Position numbers and translations under genes: made by a program. Shown piece by piece: positions 16,038 to 25,518 of a DNA stretch of 64,000 nucleotides. The notes below the pieces were generated by a model. That model was given only the letters and a program-made list of their open reading frames with translations, searched no databases and had not been told where the DNA came from. This DNA comes from Anaerolineae bacterium. GTDB taxonomy: Bacteria > Chloroflexota > Anaerolineae > Anaerolineales > Anaerolineaceae. The DNA lies in assembly GCA_013178295.1 (NCBI GenBank), contig JABLWW010000013.1, positions 1-64,000 on the forward strand. Direction: 5' to 3'. The stretch's first letter is position 1. Every line of letters begins with the position of its first letter.

Positions 16038-16790
16038 TCACCCTGATAATACCTCTTGTGCAATTCTCTCAATCAGCGTTTTCATGCGCTGGTAATGTGT
16101 CCCTTTCCAGTATATCTGGCCGCATACATTACAGGTGTAAAATAGATCGTAATACTTTCTGGTATTGGCGGGTAATTTTCCCTCGATAGCGCCCTTGTCC
16201 ACCTGACGCATCAGCCCATTGCATTTCAGACAGCGTTCAAATGGCTTTATCTGCCCCTCCAGCTGAAAGCGCCGCAGCACCTCGACTGCCTGCTGGTGGG
16301 CACTCGTCTCGCGCACATAGTAGCCATGTGAAACCATCTTGCGCTTGAGCAAACCGCGGTCGCGGGTGAGCAGGACGCGTTTCTCTTCGCAGGAGATGCG
16401 CGCCAGTTCCTCGTCTTTGTAGTCATTGCGGTAGAGCGTATCGAACCCCAGCATGCGCAGGTATGCTGCCAGCCTGCCCAAATGTGTATCCAGTACAAAA
16501 CGCGTCTCGCGTAACGGCTTGGGGCGCAGGTGGATGATTGGCGAAATATCCATAGACTCAAACTCGGGATACACGCTGATGTGGTCTCCATCCTGCGGCT
16601 GAAAAGAAAACCCTACCGATACGCCGTTCACCACGATCAGATCAACTTCAGTATGCGGCACGCCCAGCGATTCGATCAGATGCTTGACCGTCGTGCCCTC
16701 TCCAATCCAACATACGAACTCCCGCTGGCGTTTTTCGGCAGGCAGCAGACGGTTGAGTTCGGCGTAGAAGCGGATGTGAACCTGTTTCAT
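16038..16790 (-). CDS. Mut7-C RNase domain protein with N-terminal ubiquitin-fold domain
   Basis: 250 residues. Residues 1-80 resemble a ThiS/MoaD-like ubiquitin fold (VHIRFYAELNRLLPAEKRQR, VNGVSVGFSFQPQDGDHISV). The Mut7-C PIN-like RNase part carries FVLDTHLGRLAAYLRMLGFD, LLTRDRGLL and a zinc ribbon (CLKCNGLM and CNVCGQIYWKGTHYQRM). This fusion is a known bacterial architecture, presumed RNA-cleaving. Its ubiquitin-like part is internal and not a free modifier. The stop of the upstream EamA gene overlaps its ATG. Confidence 0.88.
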   Translation of the reverse strand: MKQVHIRFYAELNRLLPAEKRQREFVCWIGEGTTVKHLIESLGVPHTEVDLIVVNGVSVGFSFQPQDGDHISVYPEFESMDISPIIHLRPKPLRETRFVLDTHLGRLAAYLRMLGFDTLYRNDYKDEELARISCEEKRVLLTRDRGLLKRKMVSHGYYVRETSAHQQAVEVLRRFQLEGQIKPFERCLKCNGLMRQVDKGAIEGKLPANTRKYYDLFYTCNVCGQIYWKGTHYQRMKTLIERIAQEVLSG

Positions 16791-17734
16791 CTGTCTGACT
16801 TCACCGACTGCGTAGCTGTCTCTCTCCCTCTAACGCGAAACACGCCGGTAACCCCCAGCAGAACCAGCGCTGCCCCCAGAAGGGTATAAACGGTGATGCG
16901 CTCTCCCAGAATAGCCCAGCCGAGCGCCACCGCGATAATCGGGTTGACGTAGCTGTATGTTGCCACAATGCGCATAGGCAATAAATCGATTGCCTGAATA
17001 TAAGAAGTAAACGCAATCAGCGATCCAAACACCACCAGATATCCCCACGCCAGCCATGCCTCAGGGATGGGGTGGGGCAGGGGTTCTCGCAATACCAGCG
17101 CTGTGAGCGCAAAGCCTATCCCTCCTGCCAAAAGCTGATAAGCGGAGGTAACCGTTGGTGTCAGCCGCAAACGACTGCGGCTCTGCAACATGCTGCCCAG
17201 CGACCAGCAGATCGAGGCGGATAGCAGTAGCACGACTGAGAGCACATCCGCCCGTATGCCCGAGCGTAACAATGGCAGACTGAGCAGTGCAATTCCTGCT
17301 AGACCGATCAGCAGCGAAGCCGCCGCCAGCAACGACGGACGCCGCCGATCCAAAACAGCCTCCATGATCATAACCCAAATGGGAACGCCGGAAATAATCA
17401 GCGCTGTGATGCCCGAATCGGCGCGCACCTCTGCCAACATCACCAGACCATTGCCGCCCCACCACAACAGCAACCCCGAACCCGTCAGCGCCAGATACTC
17501 GCTCGCTTTCAACCGCAAACGCTGTTTTCCAATCCATGCCAGAGCCAGAAGGATGACCCCAGCCGTCAGCGAGCGCATTGCCCCCAGCATAAAGGGGGTG
17601 AACCCTGAACCTTCTCGCACCCCCACCCGAATGGCAAGATAGGTGCTGCCCCATACGACATATACAATGAACAGATGAAACAAACCACTGCGATTGAGAG
17701 ACTGTCTTTGTTCGCCTGAGGATGTTGTAGACAA
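16787..17734 (-). CDS. EamA/DMT-family transporter
   Basis: About 315 residues and ten membrane helices in two EamA repeats: FHLFIVYVVWGSTYLAIRVG opens repeat one, and ICWSLGSMLQSRSRLRL with YSYVNPIIAVALGWAILGER marks repeat two. Likely exports metabolites or amino acids; substrate not predictable. The longer frame starts with TTG at 17788, but a TTG at 17734 behind GGGAG (17742-17746) is the better start. Couples to the Mut7-C gene by a four-base overlap. Confidence 0.85.
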   Translation of the reverse strand: MSTTSSGEQRQSLNRSGLFHLFIVYVVWGSTYLAIRVGVREGSGFTPFMLGAMRSLTAGVILLALAWIGKQRLRLKASEYLALTGSGLLLWWGGNGLVMLAEVRADSGITALIISGVPIWVMIMEAVLDRRRPSLLAAASLLIGLAGIALLSLPLLRSGIRADVLSVVLLLSASICWSLGSMLQSRSRLRLTPTVTSAYQLLAGGIGFALTALVLREPLPHPIPEAWLAWGYLVVFGSLIAFTSYIQAIDLLPMRIVATYSYVNPIIAVALGWAILGERITVYTLLGAALVLLGVTGVFRVRGRETATQSVKSDR

Positions 17735-17795
17735 AATGATGCTCCCTGTTTGTGATGATGTGGGGTTTAATTGTATCTCATAAGCCAAAACCCGT

Positions 17796-17824
17796 TTGAC
17801 ATAAGATTCAAATCATCGTATATT
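17796..17824 (+). promoter_or_regulatory. Promoter of the corrinoid/MtaA/kinase operon
   Basis: TTGACA (17796-17801), 17-base spacer and TATATT (17819-17824). It lies inside the upstream open frame of the corrinoid gene and therefore argues that translation starts downstream, near 17876. Confidence 0.75.
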
Positions 17825-17875
17825 GTTTACATCAAATTAGCAAATTTTATTTGCGCCGCCAAGCGAGATACTGCA

Positions 17876-18514
17876 TTGAATATTTCCCTACAAGCTGAAG
17901 CATTTGAAGAAAAGCTACTGGCTCTTGACCGGCTCTCAGCGCGGCAGATTCTTGAAGAAACGTTGACGGAGTATTCCGTTTTGCAAGCTGTCGAGGCGCT
18001 AATTGTGCCTTGTTTGGAGCGTATTGGCAGCGGCTGGGAGCAGGGCAGGGTTGCCCTGTCACAGGTGTATTTGGGCGGACGCATCTGCGAAGAGCTGGTG
18101 GATGAATTTCTTCCCCCGGCTGCCCCCCAGCGCATTGACCAGCCGCCGATGGCGATCGCCGTCCTGGAGGATTATCACCTGCTTGGCAAGCGCATTGTCT
18201 ATTCCTGTCTGCGCGCCAGCGGGTTTGAGCTTCTGGATTACGGACATGCTTCCCTGGAAGACCTGGTGCTGCGCACTTCCAAAGACAGGGTACGCATCCT
18301 GCTGGTTTCGGTTCTGATGCTGCGTTCAGCGCTGCGCGTCAAAGCCCTGCGTGAGGCGCTCGAGCATCTGTCTCCCGTGCCGCGCCTGGTAGTTGGCGGG
18401 GCGCCGTTTCGCTTTGACCGCAACCTGTGGCAGGAAGTTGGCGCGGATGCCGTGGGAATGAACGCCGCAGAGGCTGTTGAGGTTGTCTCACGGCTGATCA
18501 AGGAGATAGCATGA
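17876..18514 (+). CDS. Corrinoid (B12)-binding protein of methyltransferase type
   Basis: About 212 residues. Helical cap (ARQILEETLTEYSVLQAVEA, VPCLERIGSGWEQGRVALSQ) followed by a Rossmann-like domain with the cobalamin motif D-x-H-x-x-G (LEDYHLLGKRI), SVLML and GG (LVVGGAPF). Such proteins carry methyl groups between a substrate-specific methyltransferase and an MtaA-type protein. No substrate methyltransferase (MtaB or MttB) is adjacent. The start is the TTG at 17876, downstream of the promoter; the frame runs open from 17771. Overlaps the next gene by four bases. Confidence 0.85.
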   Translation: MNISLQAEAFEEKLLALDRLSARQILEETLTEYSVLQAVEALIVPCLERIGSGWEQGRVALSQVYLGGRICEELVDEFLPPAAPQRIDQPPMAIAVLEDYHLLGKRIVYSCLRASGFELLDYGHASLEDLVLRTSKDRVRILLVSVLMLRSALRVKALREALEHLSPVPRLVVGGAPFRFDRNLWQEVGADAVGMNAAEAVEVVSRLIKEIA

Positions 18515-19575
18515 GCCAAACCATGACCTCGTTGCAGCGTATCCTCACCGCTCTGGGGCAAAAGCCGCCCGATCGCGTGCCTTTTGTTCTCCCAGTCACC
18601 ATGCACGCCGCACGTCAGATGGGGCTTTCGCTGCGCGAGTATTTTTCAAAAGCGGAGTATGTGGCTGAGGGGCAGTTGCGCGCCCGCGACCAGTTTCGTC
18701 ATGACGCTGTGGTTGGCTTTCTCTACGCGCCGGTGGAGGTGGAAGCCTGGGGCGGGGAGGTGATTTTCTTCGATGACGGTCCGCCAAACTCCGGCGAGCC
18801 GTTCATCCGCAAACCTGAAGATATCAGCCATTTGCAGTCCCCCCAGATTGAGAATTGCCCCAGCATGATGCGCACGATAGAGGTGCTTCGTCTGCTTAAA
18901 GAACGCATTGGCGATGATGCTCTTATCCTTGGCGTGGTCATGTCGCCTTTCTCTCTGCCGGTTATGCAAATGGGCTTTGACCACTATTTGCAAGTGATGT
19001 ATGAATGCCCGCACTTGTTTGAGCGTTTGATGCAGGTGAACGAGGCTTTCTGCGTTGATTGGGCGAATCGCCAGGTTGCAGCTGGGGCAATGGCGATTGT
19101 GTATTTTGACCCCGTTTCTTCCACAACCATCATCCCGCGCGAGAAATACCTGCAAAGCGGCTTTCTCATTGCACAGCGTGTCATTGCGCAAATCAAAGCC
19201 CCGGTGGTAACCCATTTTGCCTCTGGACGCTGCCTGCCCATTCTTGCGGATGTTGCCCAAACGGGCACTGTGCTGGTGGGCGTCAGTGTGGAGGAAGACC
19301 TGCGCGCCCTAAAAAGCGCCGCCGCAGGCAAAGTTTCACTATTGGGCAATCTCAACGCCATCGAGATGCGCCGCTGGACGCCGCAGCAGGCGGAGGTAGC
19401 GGTCAAAGATTGTATTGCCCGCGCCGCGGAGGGCGGGGGGTATATCCTTGCCGATAACCATGGTGAGATACCCTATCAGGTGCCAGAAGAAGTCTTGATG
19501 GCAATTTCGGAAGCTGTTCACCGCTGGGGAAATTATCCGCTCGACTGGGTCAAAGGCGATGCCGCGCCGCATTAG
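18511..19575 (+). CDS. Uroporphyrinogen decarboxylase-family (MtaA/CmuA-like) protein
   Basis: 354 residues of the URO-D/MtaA fold: LTALGQKPPDRVPFVLPVTM at the start, DDGPPNSGEPFIRKPEDI, THFASGRCLPILADVAQTG, LLGNLNAIEMRRWTP and GGGYILADNHGEIPYQVPEE. In MtaA a zinc site binds coenzyme thiols. Here the Cys expected before the final GxIP segment is replaced (DNHGEIP), so ligands may differ or the protein may be a sensor partner. It sits between a corrinoid protein and a histidine kinase with which it overlaps by 17 bases. Confidence 0.85.
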   Translation: MSQTMTSLQRILTALGQKPPDRVPFVLPVTMHAARQMGLSLREYFSKAEYVAEGQLRARDQFRHDAVVGFLYAPVEVEAWGGEVIFFDDGPPNSGEPFIRKPEDISHLQSPQIENCPSMMRTIEVLRLLKERIGDDALILGVVMSPFSLPVMQMGFDHYLQVMYECPHLFERLMQVNEAFCVDWANRQVAAGAMAIVYFDPVSSTTIIPREKYLQSGFLIAQRVIAQIKAPVVTHFASGRCLPILADVAQTGTVLVGVSVEEDLRALKSAAAGKVSLLGNLNAIEMRRWTPQQAEVAVKDCIARAAEGGGYILADNHGEIPYQVPEEVLMAISEAVHRWGNYPLDWVKGDAAPH

Positions 19576-21331
19576 CCTGCTGGTTTGCGAGAACTTCGCC
19601 GCAGAACTGCAAGCGGTGCTCAAAGACCTTCCCCACGAGGGAGTAGAGGTGCATTGCTTCCCCTCCGATTGCACGCAAAGCGCATTTGATTTGCAGTGCG
19701 TAGACCGTCTGATTGCCACGCATCACGATGCCGCTGTGGATGAGGTGCATGTACTTGGCGCTTGCTGTCTTGCGGGAGTGCAGCGTTCGCTGTTCCCTGA
19801 AGACTGGCGTATGCATTATTTTGACCAGTGTTTTTATATGTTCGTCAACCGCACACTGGTGGATTTTCTTATTCAGCAGCGGGCTTACCTGCTTTCGCCC
19901 GGCTGGCTGGCAAACTGGCAGGAAAATTTACAAAAACTGGGCTTTGATCAGCAGACCGCCCGTCAGTTTTTTGCCGAGACGACCCAAAAACTGGTGCTGC
20001 TTGATACGGAAACTGACCCAAACAGCCCTGCCTATTTGCAGGAGATGGCGCACTACCTGGATTTGCCCTGCGAGATTCTCCCTGTTGGTTTGGATTGCTT
20101 TCGCCGTTATGTGCAAAATATTCTCGAAAAAGGCAGTCGCAGCGCAGACTTGCGCCAGGCGGATTACGCCATGGCGCTGGATTTAGCCGCCCAGATGACC
20201 GGGCTGATCCACGAAAATGAGGTCATTGAAAAGACTTTTGACATTTTCTCCATGCTGTTTGCGCCTCAACGGCTGGTGTTTTATCCCCTGCTTGATTTTG
20301 CCTTTGGCGCTGTTCATTCCCGTCCGCCGCAGATGAGCGTCTCCCCGTCGCAGATAGAAGAACGCATCCGCTGGGCGGCTGAAAAACGCGAGTTTCTTGA
20401 AATGGAAGATGGTTTCCTTTTTCGCCTTCACCAACAGGATGAGACCATCGGCGTTTTAGAAGTTGCCCAAATTGCCCTGCCGCAGTACCGCCACCGCTAT
20501 TTGAGCGCCGCCCTCAACGTGGCAAGGATTTGCGGCGTCGCCGTTGCCAATGCCCGCTCGCTGCAAAGAATGATCGCCATGCAGAAAATGGCAGATTTGG
20601 GCACGCTGGCGGCGGGGGTTGCCCATGAGATCAATTCGCCCTTGCAGGTCATCACCGGTATCACTGATACCCTGTTTGAGCGTTTTATCAAAAGCCGCGA
20701 TGAGCAATTTCTCAAACAGCGGCTGGAACTGCTTTCGCATAGTGCCTGGCATATCGCTGAGATTATCCACTCACTTTTGTCCTATGCATCGCCCCAGCAC
20801 CTTGAGCTTGGTTTGCACGACCTCAACAGCATTGTGAGCGACGCGCTGTTGATTGCCGCCAACCAGGTGAAGGATTGGGCGAACATACAGGTGCAGACCG
20901 AGTTTGCGCCGCACTTGCCGCCGCTGCCATGCGACCGATCCAAAATCTCTCAGGCGCTGCTGCATTTGCTTTCCAACGCCTGCGACGCTGTGAGCGGGAG
21001 AGGGGTCATTGCCATTCGCACAGGCTATGATGCCAAACGCCGCCGCTTGCTGCTTTCTGTCAGCGATAACGGTAAGGGTATCCCCAAGGAGTTGCAACCC
21101 AGAGTGTTTGTCCCCTTTTTTACGACCAAAGGGATCGGCAACGGTACTGGTTTGGGGCTTTCAGTGGTGCAGGGGATTGTCAGCGCACACGGCGGCGAGG
21201 TGGAGCTGGTCAGCGCCAGCGGGCAGGGAACAACCTTTACCCTTTACCTGCCCGATACTCCCCCCCAGCCGCACCCCGAGACTTCTGCTGAGGACGCCGG
21301 GCGTTTTGATGATCTGCCAACTGAGGGTTAA
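19559..21331 (+). CDS. Histidine kinase fused to a DUF1638-like N-terminal domain
   Basis: 590 residues. Residues 1-200 resemble DUF1638 (ISLLVCENFAAELQAVLKDL, VHVLGACCLAG, LLDTETDPNSPAYLQEMAHY), a family found beside corrinoid methyltransferases. A GAF-like region follows (about 215-335). The kinase core has the H-box GTLAAGVAHEINSPLQVITG with phospho-acceptor His356, N-box LLHLLSNACDAV, SDNGKGIP and GTGLGLSVVQGI. No transmembrane helix, so cytoplasmic. No response regulator adjoins. The overlap with the MtaA-like gene suggests that corrinoid or methyl status is its input. Confidence 0.8.
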   Translation: MPRRISLLVCENFAAELQAVLKDLPHEGVEVHCFPSDCTQSAFDLQCVDRLIATHHDAAVDEVHVLGACCLAGVQRSLFPEDWRMHYFDQCFYMFVNRTLVDFLIQQRAYLLSPGWLANWQENLQKLGFDQQTARQFFAETTQKLVLLDTETDPNSPAYLQEMAHYLDLPCEILPVGLDCFRRYVQNILEKGSRSADLRQADYAMALDLAAQMTGLIHENEVIEKTFDIFSMLFAPQRLVFYPLLDFAFGAVHSRPPQMSVSPSQIEERIRWAAEKREFLEMEDGFLFRLHQQDETIGVLEVAQIALPQYRHRYLSAALNVARICGVAVANARSLQRMIAMQKMADLGTLAAGVAHEINSPLQVITGITDTLFERFIKSRDEQFLKQRLELLSHSAWHIAEIIHSLLSYASPQHLELGLHDLNSIVSDALLIAANQVKDWANIQVQTEFAPHLPPLPCDRSKISQALLHLLSNACDAVSGRGVIAIRTGYDAKRRRLLLSVSDNGKGIPKELQPRVFVPFFTTKGIGNGTGLGLSVVQGIVSAHGGEVELVSASGQGTTFTLYLPDTPPQPHPETSAEDAGRFDDLPTEG

Positions 21332-22032
21332 CTCCTGGAAGAGCAGTGAATTGCCATCGTGCCAAACATGCGGCGCATAAAGCGCACATTGGCAAAACCG
21401 CAGTCTTGCATGCGTTCGGCAAGCTTTTCGGCGCTCAGAAAGCGGGTTGTCGAATCGGGCAGGTAGGTGTACGCTTCGCTGTTACCGGCAAAGAGGCGTC
21501 CCATCAGCGGGATAATCCGCCGCAGGTAGAAGTGAATGAAAGGTTGTAAGAACCCACTGGGCGGGGGCGTGGTATCCAGCGAGACCATACGCCCGCCGCG
21601 CTTCAGCACGCGCCGCTGTTCCAAAAGCGTCTCGTCCAGGTCGCCGACGTTGCGCAGCAGATAGGCGGAGATGACGCCATCGAAGTGCTGACTGGCAAAC
21701 GGCAGATGTTGGGCGTCGGCAATCACCCAATGCACGCTCTCGCTGTGCGCTCTGCGGCGGGCGCGGGCGATCATCTCGACGGTGATGTCGCAGGCAACAA
21801 TCCGCGCTTTTGGATACATGTTGCGCATCGCTAGGGCAACGTCGCCTGTCCCTGCGCCTACATCCAGTGCCAGACCATCTTCAGGAAGGTTAAGCTGCCG
21901 AACTGCCTCGCGCCGCCAGCGCAAATCCTGCCCGCCGGTCATCAGGCGGTTGAGTAGGTCGTAACGCGGGGCAATTTGGGCAAACAGACGGCGCACATAG
22001 CGTGTGCGCTCTGCTCCGTGAAGTGTGCTCAT
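21328..22032 (-). CDS. UbiE/MenG-type class I methyltransferase
   Basis: 234 residues. Opening YVRRLFAQIAPRYDLLNRLM, SAM motif LALDVGAGTGDVALAM, acidic loop VACDITVEMIARAR, then ADAQHLPFASQHFDGVISAY and a C-terminal YTYLPDSTTRFLSAEKLAER. This is the pattern of demethylmenaquinone or 2-methoxy-benzoquinol methyltransferases of respiratory quinone synthesis. Other C-methylations cannot be excluded without neighbouring men genes. Convergent with the kinase gene, overlapping by four bases. Confidence 0.82.
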   Translation of the reverse strand: MSTLHGAERTRYVRRLFAQIAPRYDLLNRLMTGGQDLRWRREAVRQLNLPEDGLALDVGAGTGDVALAMRNMYPKARIVACDITVEMIARARRRAHSESVHWVIADAQHLPFASQHFDGVISAYLLRNVGDLDETLLEQRRVLKRGGRMVSLDTTPPPSGFLQPFIHFYLRRIIPLMGRLFAGNSEAYTYLPDSTTRFLSAEKLAERMQDCGFANVRFMRRMFGTMAIHCSSRS

Positions 22033-22050
22033 GAGTAGCGGTTGCTGGTT

Positions 22051-22266
22051 TTAGCTTTCGTCCTCTACTGTGAAGCCCACCTTGATCGTTACTTGCCAGT
22101 GAGCTACCTTCCCGTTTTCGATATACCCGCGCGTCTCGACCACCTCAAACCAGCGCATGTTGCGCACCGTCTCGGCGGCTTTGCTCAGCGCATTTTGCAC
22201 CGCGTCCTCTATTCCGTTGGGGGATGACCCCACCAGTTCAATCTTTTTATAGACATGGTTGCTCAT
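22051..22266 (-). CDS. Dodecin flavin-binding protein
   Basis: 71 residues, the full dodecin length: [20 protein letters not shown], then the helix [20 protein letters not shown] and [20 protein letters not shown]. Forms a dodecameric shell that stores or buffers flavins. The conserved Trp in the RNMRWFEV segment is the flavin-stacking residue. Ribosome site GGAGGAAATCA. Confidence 0.95.
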   Translation of the reverse strand: MSNHVYKKIELVGSSPNGIEDAVQNALSKAAETVRNMRWFEVVETRGYIENGKVAHWQVTIKVGFTVEDES

Positions 22267-22296
22267 TGATTTCCTCCATAAAGAAGTTTGCTTTGA

Positions 22297-22938
22297 TTAT
22301 GCTTTTTCCGCCGCTTGGGTGCCAAAGACCATATCCCAAACTGGAGAGGTAACACCAAAACGGGCGTTGGGCGTTTTGTAATGATGGTTCATGTGATAGC
22401 GTTTGAGAAATTTGTAATACGCAAATGGCAATGGCCAGTGATGGGTAGCGTAGTGCGTCAGATCATACAGCAGATAACCAATGATAAACCCGCTGAAGAC
22501 CGCCGCCGTCCAATGCGGCAGGGCAATTAAGCCGAAGATCAGCCGATAGAGCAGATAAAACAACACTGCCAGCGGGATACTGACCGCCGGGGGCATTACC
22601 AGGCGCGTCTTGATGCGCGGTTGATAATGATGCACGCCGTGAAAGAGGAACGAAACCCGTTCCTGCCATGCATTTCTGGGCTTAAAATGGAACAAAAAGC
22701 GGTGCAGCATGTATTCTGAGAACGTCCACAGGATTAATCCCAGCAGAAAGGCTGGCAGAATGACCAGCGGGTTTGAAAAAGCCGCGCGGTTGGTAATGGC
22801 AACCCCGAGAAAGATGAGCGCCACCGGCAGCCAGATGATCGTTACCGCCAGCGGGGTAATGTGGGTGAAAAATTCCAGCACATCCGATTGAAACAGACGC
22901 ACCGGGGTTGGATCATTGCTGATTTCATGTGGATCCAT
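22297..22938 (-). CDS. Fatty acid hydroxylase-superfamily membrane protein
   Basis: 213 residues, four membrane helices and the di-iron histidine boxes HRFLFH, HGVHH, HYATHH and HMNHH. The order and spacing fit the fatty acid 2-hydroxylase/sterol desaturase superfamily, and the short form resembles bacterial Scs7-like enzymes acting on membrane lipid chains. The frame is open to 23034, but a promoter (TATAAT near 22978-22983) lies within it, and GGAGAG precedes the ATG at 22938, which is preferred. Confidence 0.85.
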   Translation of the reverse strand: MDPHEISNDPTPVRLFQSDVLEFFTHITPLAVTIIWLPVALIFLGVAITNRAAFSNPLVILPAFLLGLILWTFSEYMLHRFLFHFKPRNAWQERVSFLFHGVHHYQPRIKTRLVMPPAVSIPLAVLFYLLYRLIFGLIALPHWTAAVFSGFIIGYLLYDLTHYATHHWPLPFAYYKFLKRYHMNHHYKTPNARFGVTSPVWDMVFGTQAAEKA

Positions 22939-22977
22939 CGCTGCGCTCTCCGTTTTTTTATGGTTGGTTAAGGGTGT

Positions 22978-23006
22978 TTTCATTATAATACAGGAAGATG
23001 CGGATA
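22978..23006 (-). promoter_or_regulatory. Promoter of the fatty acid hydroxylase gene
   Basis: Minus strand TTGCTA, 17 bases, TATAAT (about 22978-22983). It points to a transcription start near 22971, about 33 bases before the chosen ATG. Confidence 0.55.
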
Positions 23007-23048
23007 GCAAAAAACCGGGCAGGGTCTCGGACACCTGCCCCGTTTTTT
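23007..23048 (-). terminator. Intrinsic terminator of the xylose operon
   Basis: On the minus strand the arms ACGGGGCAGG and CCTGCCCGGT pair around a short loop and are followed by TTTTTTG, about 40 bases after the xylA stop. Confidence 0.8.
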
Positions 23049-23083
23049 CTGAAGACTTTTTTGCAACTTGATCAGGGTTTCTG

Positions 23084-24253
23084 TTAGCGAATGCCCATCA
23101 TCAGGTCAGTTACCAGCTGGTCGAGGCGTTCATACTGCAGACCGCGGCGTGCAATGGCAGAACGATCAAAGGGATACTCTTTGAGCGCATTGGCTTTTTC
23201 AGGGGTGAACTTGCCTTTGAAGGCGTCCATCGAGCCGTCATCGGCGTTGATTTCTGCCAGCAGAGATTGGATTTCCTTGTCCTGGTTAAACTGGCGCGCT
23301 TTTTCTTTGAAGATCAGATAGGTACGCATGCAGCCGCGGGCAAAATCCTTGACGCCTTCGTAGTCCTCGGTGCGCAGGGCGTGGGCGTCAAAATGGCGGC
23401 TGCCCTGATACCCAACGTCCTCAAGGAATTTGACCAGGAAGAACGACTGTTTCCAGTTCTGCATCCCAAAGCGCCAGTCCTGATCAAAGCGCACGTAATT
23501 CTGGTCGTTGAGGTCAATATGGAACAGCTTTCCGGCGTCCCATGCCTGCGCCACAGCGTGGAGGAAATTGAGTCCTGCCATGTGTTCGTGCGCCATTTCC
23601 GGGTTGACGCCGACCATCTCGGGATGGTCAAGGGTAGCGATGAAGCCGAGCATAGCGCCGGTTGTGGGAAGGTAAATGTCGCCGCGCGGCTCGTTGGGTT
23701 TGGCTTCCAGGGCAAAGCGATAGCCGTACCCCTGATGGAGGTTGTATTCACAGAGGAAGTTGAGTGCCTCGCGAAAGCGTTTAAGCCCGTCCAGCGGGTT
23801 TTTGGCGGCGTCAGTTTCCACGCCCTCACGTCCGCCCCAAAAGACAAACACCTTTGCTCCCAGCTCAGCGCCGGTTTCCATGCAGCGCATCACCTTTTGC
23901 AGCGCGTATGTGCGCACGCGGGCATCGTTAGAGGTGAATGCGCCATCCTTGAAAATGGGGTCGCCAAAGAGATTAGTGGTCGCCATGGGCACCACCAGCC
24001 CGGTTTCTCTCAGCGCCTGCTTAAAGTCTTTGAGGATTTTTGCAGCTTCCTGTGGGGTGGCGTCAATGGGGATGAGGTCGTTGTCGTGATAGTTGACGCC
24101 GTAGGCGCCGACCTCGCCCAGCAGATGGACAATTTCCACCGGGCTGAGCGGCTTGCGCACCGGCTCGCCAAAGGGATCGCGCCCAATGCTGCCCACCGTC
24201 CACAAGCCAAAGGTAAATTTATGTTCTGGTTTTGGTTGAAAAGAATCGGTCAT
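23084..24253 (-). CDS. xylA: Xylose isomerase
   Basis: 389 residues of the short (class I) xylose isomerase: [20 protein letters not shown], catalytic region [24 protein letters not shown], metal ligands in [33 protein letters not shown] and HFDAHALRT. Converts D-xylose to D-xylulose. It closes an operon of regulator, binding protein, ATPase and permease. No xylulokinase is in the window. The ATG at 24253 is preferred to upstream alternatives by fit to the family start. Confidence is very high. Confidence 0.96.
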   Translation of the reverse strand: MTDSFQPKPEHKFTFGLWTVGSIGRDPFGEPVRKPLSPVEIVHLLGEVGAYGVNYHDNDLIPIDATPQEAAKILKDFKQALRETGLVVPMATTNLFGDPIFKDGAFTSNDARVRTYALQKVMRCMETGAELGAKVFVFWGGREGVETDAAKNPLDGLKRFREALNFLCEYNLHQGYGYRFALEAKPNEPRGDIYLPTTGAMLGFIATLDHPEMVGVNPEMAHEHMAGLNFLHAVAQAWDAGKLFHIDLNDQNYVRFDQDWRFGMQNWKQSFFLVKFLEDVGYQGSRHFDAHALRTEDYEGVKDFARGCMRTYLIFKEKARQFNQDKEIQSLLAEINADDGSMDAFKGKFTPEKANALKEYPFDRSAIARRGLQYERLDQLVTDLMMGIR

Positions 24254-24272
24254 AACATTCCATCCTTTACGT

Positions 24273-25484
24273 TTACTTATTTTTCTTGAAATATACATCT
24301 CCGAAAACAGCCAGCACTAAGACCATCCCTTTCAACAGATATTGCCACGCAGGTGCAACGTTTAGCATTTGAAGGCCAGTGGTCAGGCTGGACATGATCA
24401 ATGAACCTGTTAGAGCGCCAAAGATGGTTCCCACACCACCCAAGGTGGAAGTACCGCCCAGGATGGCGCTGGCAATCGCGTCAAGCTCATAGCCCTCGCC
24501 AGCAGCAATAGTGCCGTAGCCGACGTAAGAAGCCAGCACAACCCCGGCGACGCCGCACAGAAAACCCATTAACACAAAAACCAAAAAAACATTTCGTTTG
24601 ATGTTAATACCTGAGAGCCTGGCAGCTTCGCGATTGCCCCCAATGGCATAGGCATAACGGCCAAAGCGTGTGTTGTTTGACATATATGACATAATGATTG
24701 CTGCGATCGCCAATAGCAAAACTGGCATCTGAATGCCGTTGTATTGGTTGACTACATACACGTATACAACCACCAGGATTGAAAAGAAGATAGTTACTGA
24801 AAGATCGATGTAAAAATTTTGAAGTTCAAAACCGTATTTTCGCTTGCGGCGGCGACTGTTGACCATATTAAAGAAAAGGAAAATGACCACCAACGCTGCT
24901 GCAATCCATCCAAATGTAGGCGAAGCGTATCCCTGCGCAATGAAGGAAAACCCTGGCTGGTTTGCTGGGATTGTTTTGCCTTGGGTAACTAACAGAATGC
25001 CACCCCGCATGACAAAAAGCCCACCCAGGGTGACAATGAAAGCCGGGATGTTAAGGTAAGCAGTGAGGTAACCCTGAATGCAGTGAAAAAGGGTTCCTAT
25101 ACCAAGACCAATCAAAACCGAAAGCGTTGCCGCCAGGATAGGTTGGTCGGGTATCAGATGATTCCAAACGCGCGCCTGGAAGTGGGCTACCACCACCGAT
25201 ACAAACCCAGCCACTTTTCCCACAGACAAATCGATATTGCCTGTGACAATCACCAGCACCATACCGATTGCCAGAAAAGAGGTAACAGTCATCTGGCGAA
25301 AAAGATTGGAAAAGTTCTGCGCGCTTAAGTAAGCCCCTTTTGTTAGAAAGGCAAAAAATACCCAAATTGCCACTAATGCCAGGATGATCGTGTAGGTTTG
25401 GATATTTTGTCGGAAACGCTGCCCGAGCTCAGCGATGGGACCATGTGGTGCTTTTGTTGATGTTGTATCAGAAGAAACAGTCAT
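24273..25484 (-). CDS. xylH: Xylose ABC transporter permease
   Basis: 403 residues, about ten or more membrane helices, of the RbsC/XylH family: [68 protein letters not shown] and [21 protein letters not shown] central insert with charged residues ([20 protein letters not shown]) is usual in XylH. AAGGAATAAGACT precedes the ATG at 25484, 34 bases after the xylG stop. Confidence 0.93.
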   Translation of the reverse strand: MTVSSDTTSTKAPHGPIAELGQRFRQNIQTYTIILALVAIWVFFAFLTKGAYLSAQNFSNLFRQMTVTSFLAIGMVLVIVTGNIDLSVGKVAGFVSVVVAHFQARVWNHLIPDQPILAATLSVLIGLGIGTLFHCIQGYLTAYLNIPAFIVTLGGLFVMRGGILLVTQGKTIPANQPGFSFIAQGYASPTFGWIAAALVVIFLFFNMVNSRRRKRKYGFELQNFYIDLSVTIFFSILVVVYVYVVNQYNGIQMPVLLLAIAAIIMSYMSNNTRFGRYAYAIGGNREAARLSGINIKRNVFLVFVLMGFLCGVAGVVLASYVGYGTIAAGEGYELDAIASAILGGTSTLGGVGTIFGALTGSLIMSSLTTGLQMLNVAPAWQYLLKGMVLVLAVFGDVYFKKNK

Positions 25485-25518
25485 AGTCTTATTCCTTGAA
25501 GTGAAAAATAACCTGGTC

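Noticed and set aside
16038-16790. Ubiquitin-fold part of the Mut7-C protein as a member of the Ubl pathway
   Set aside because: Domain is internal and fused to an RNase, 33 kb from the operon, a known separate architecture.
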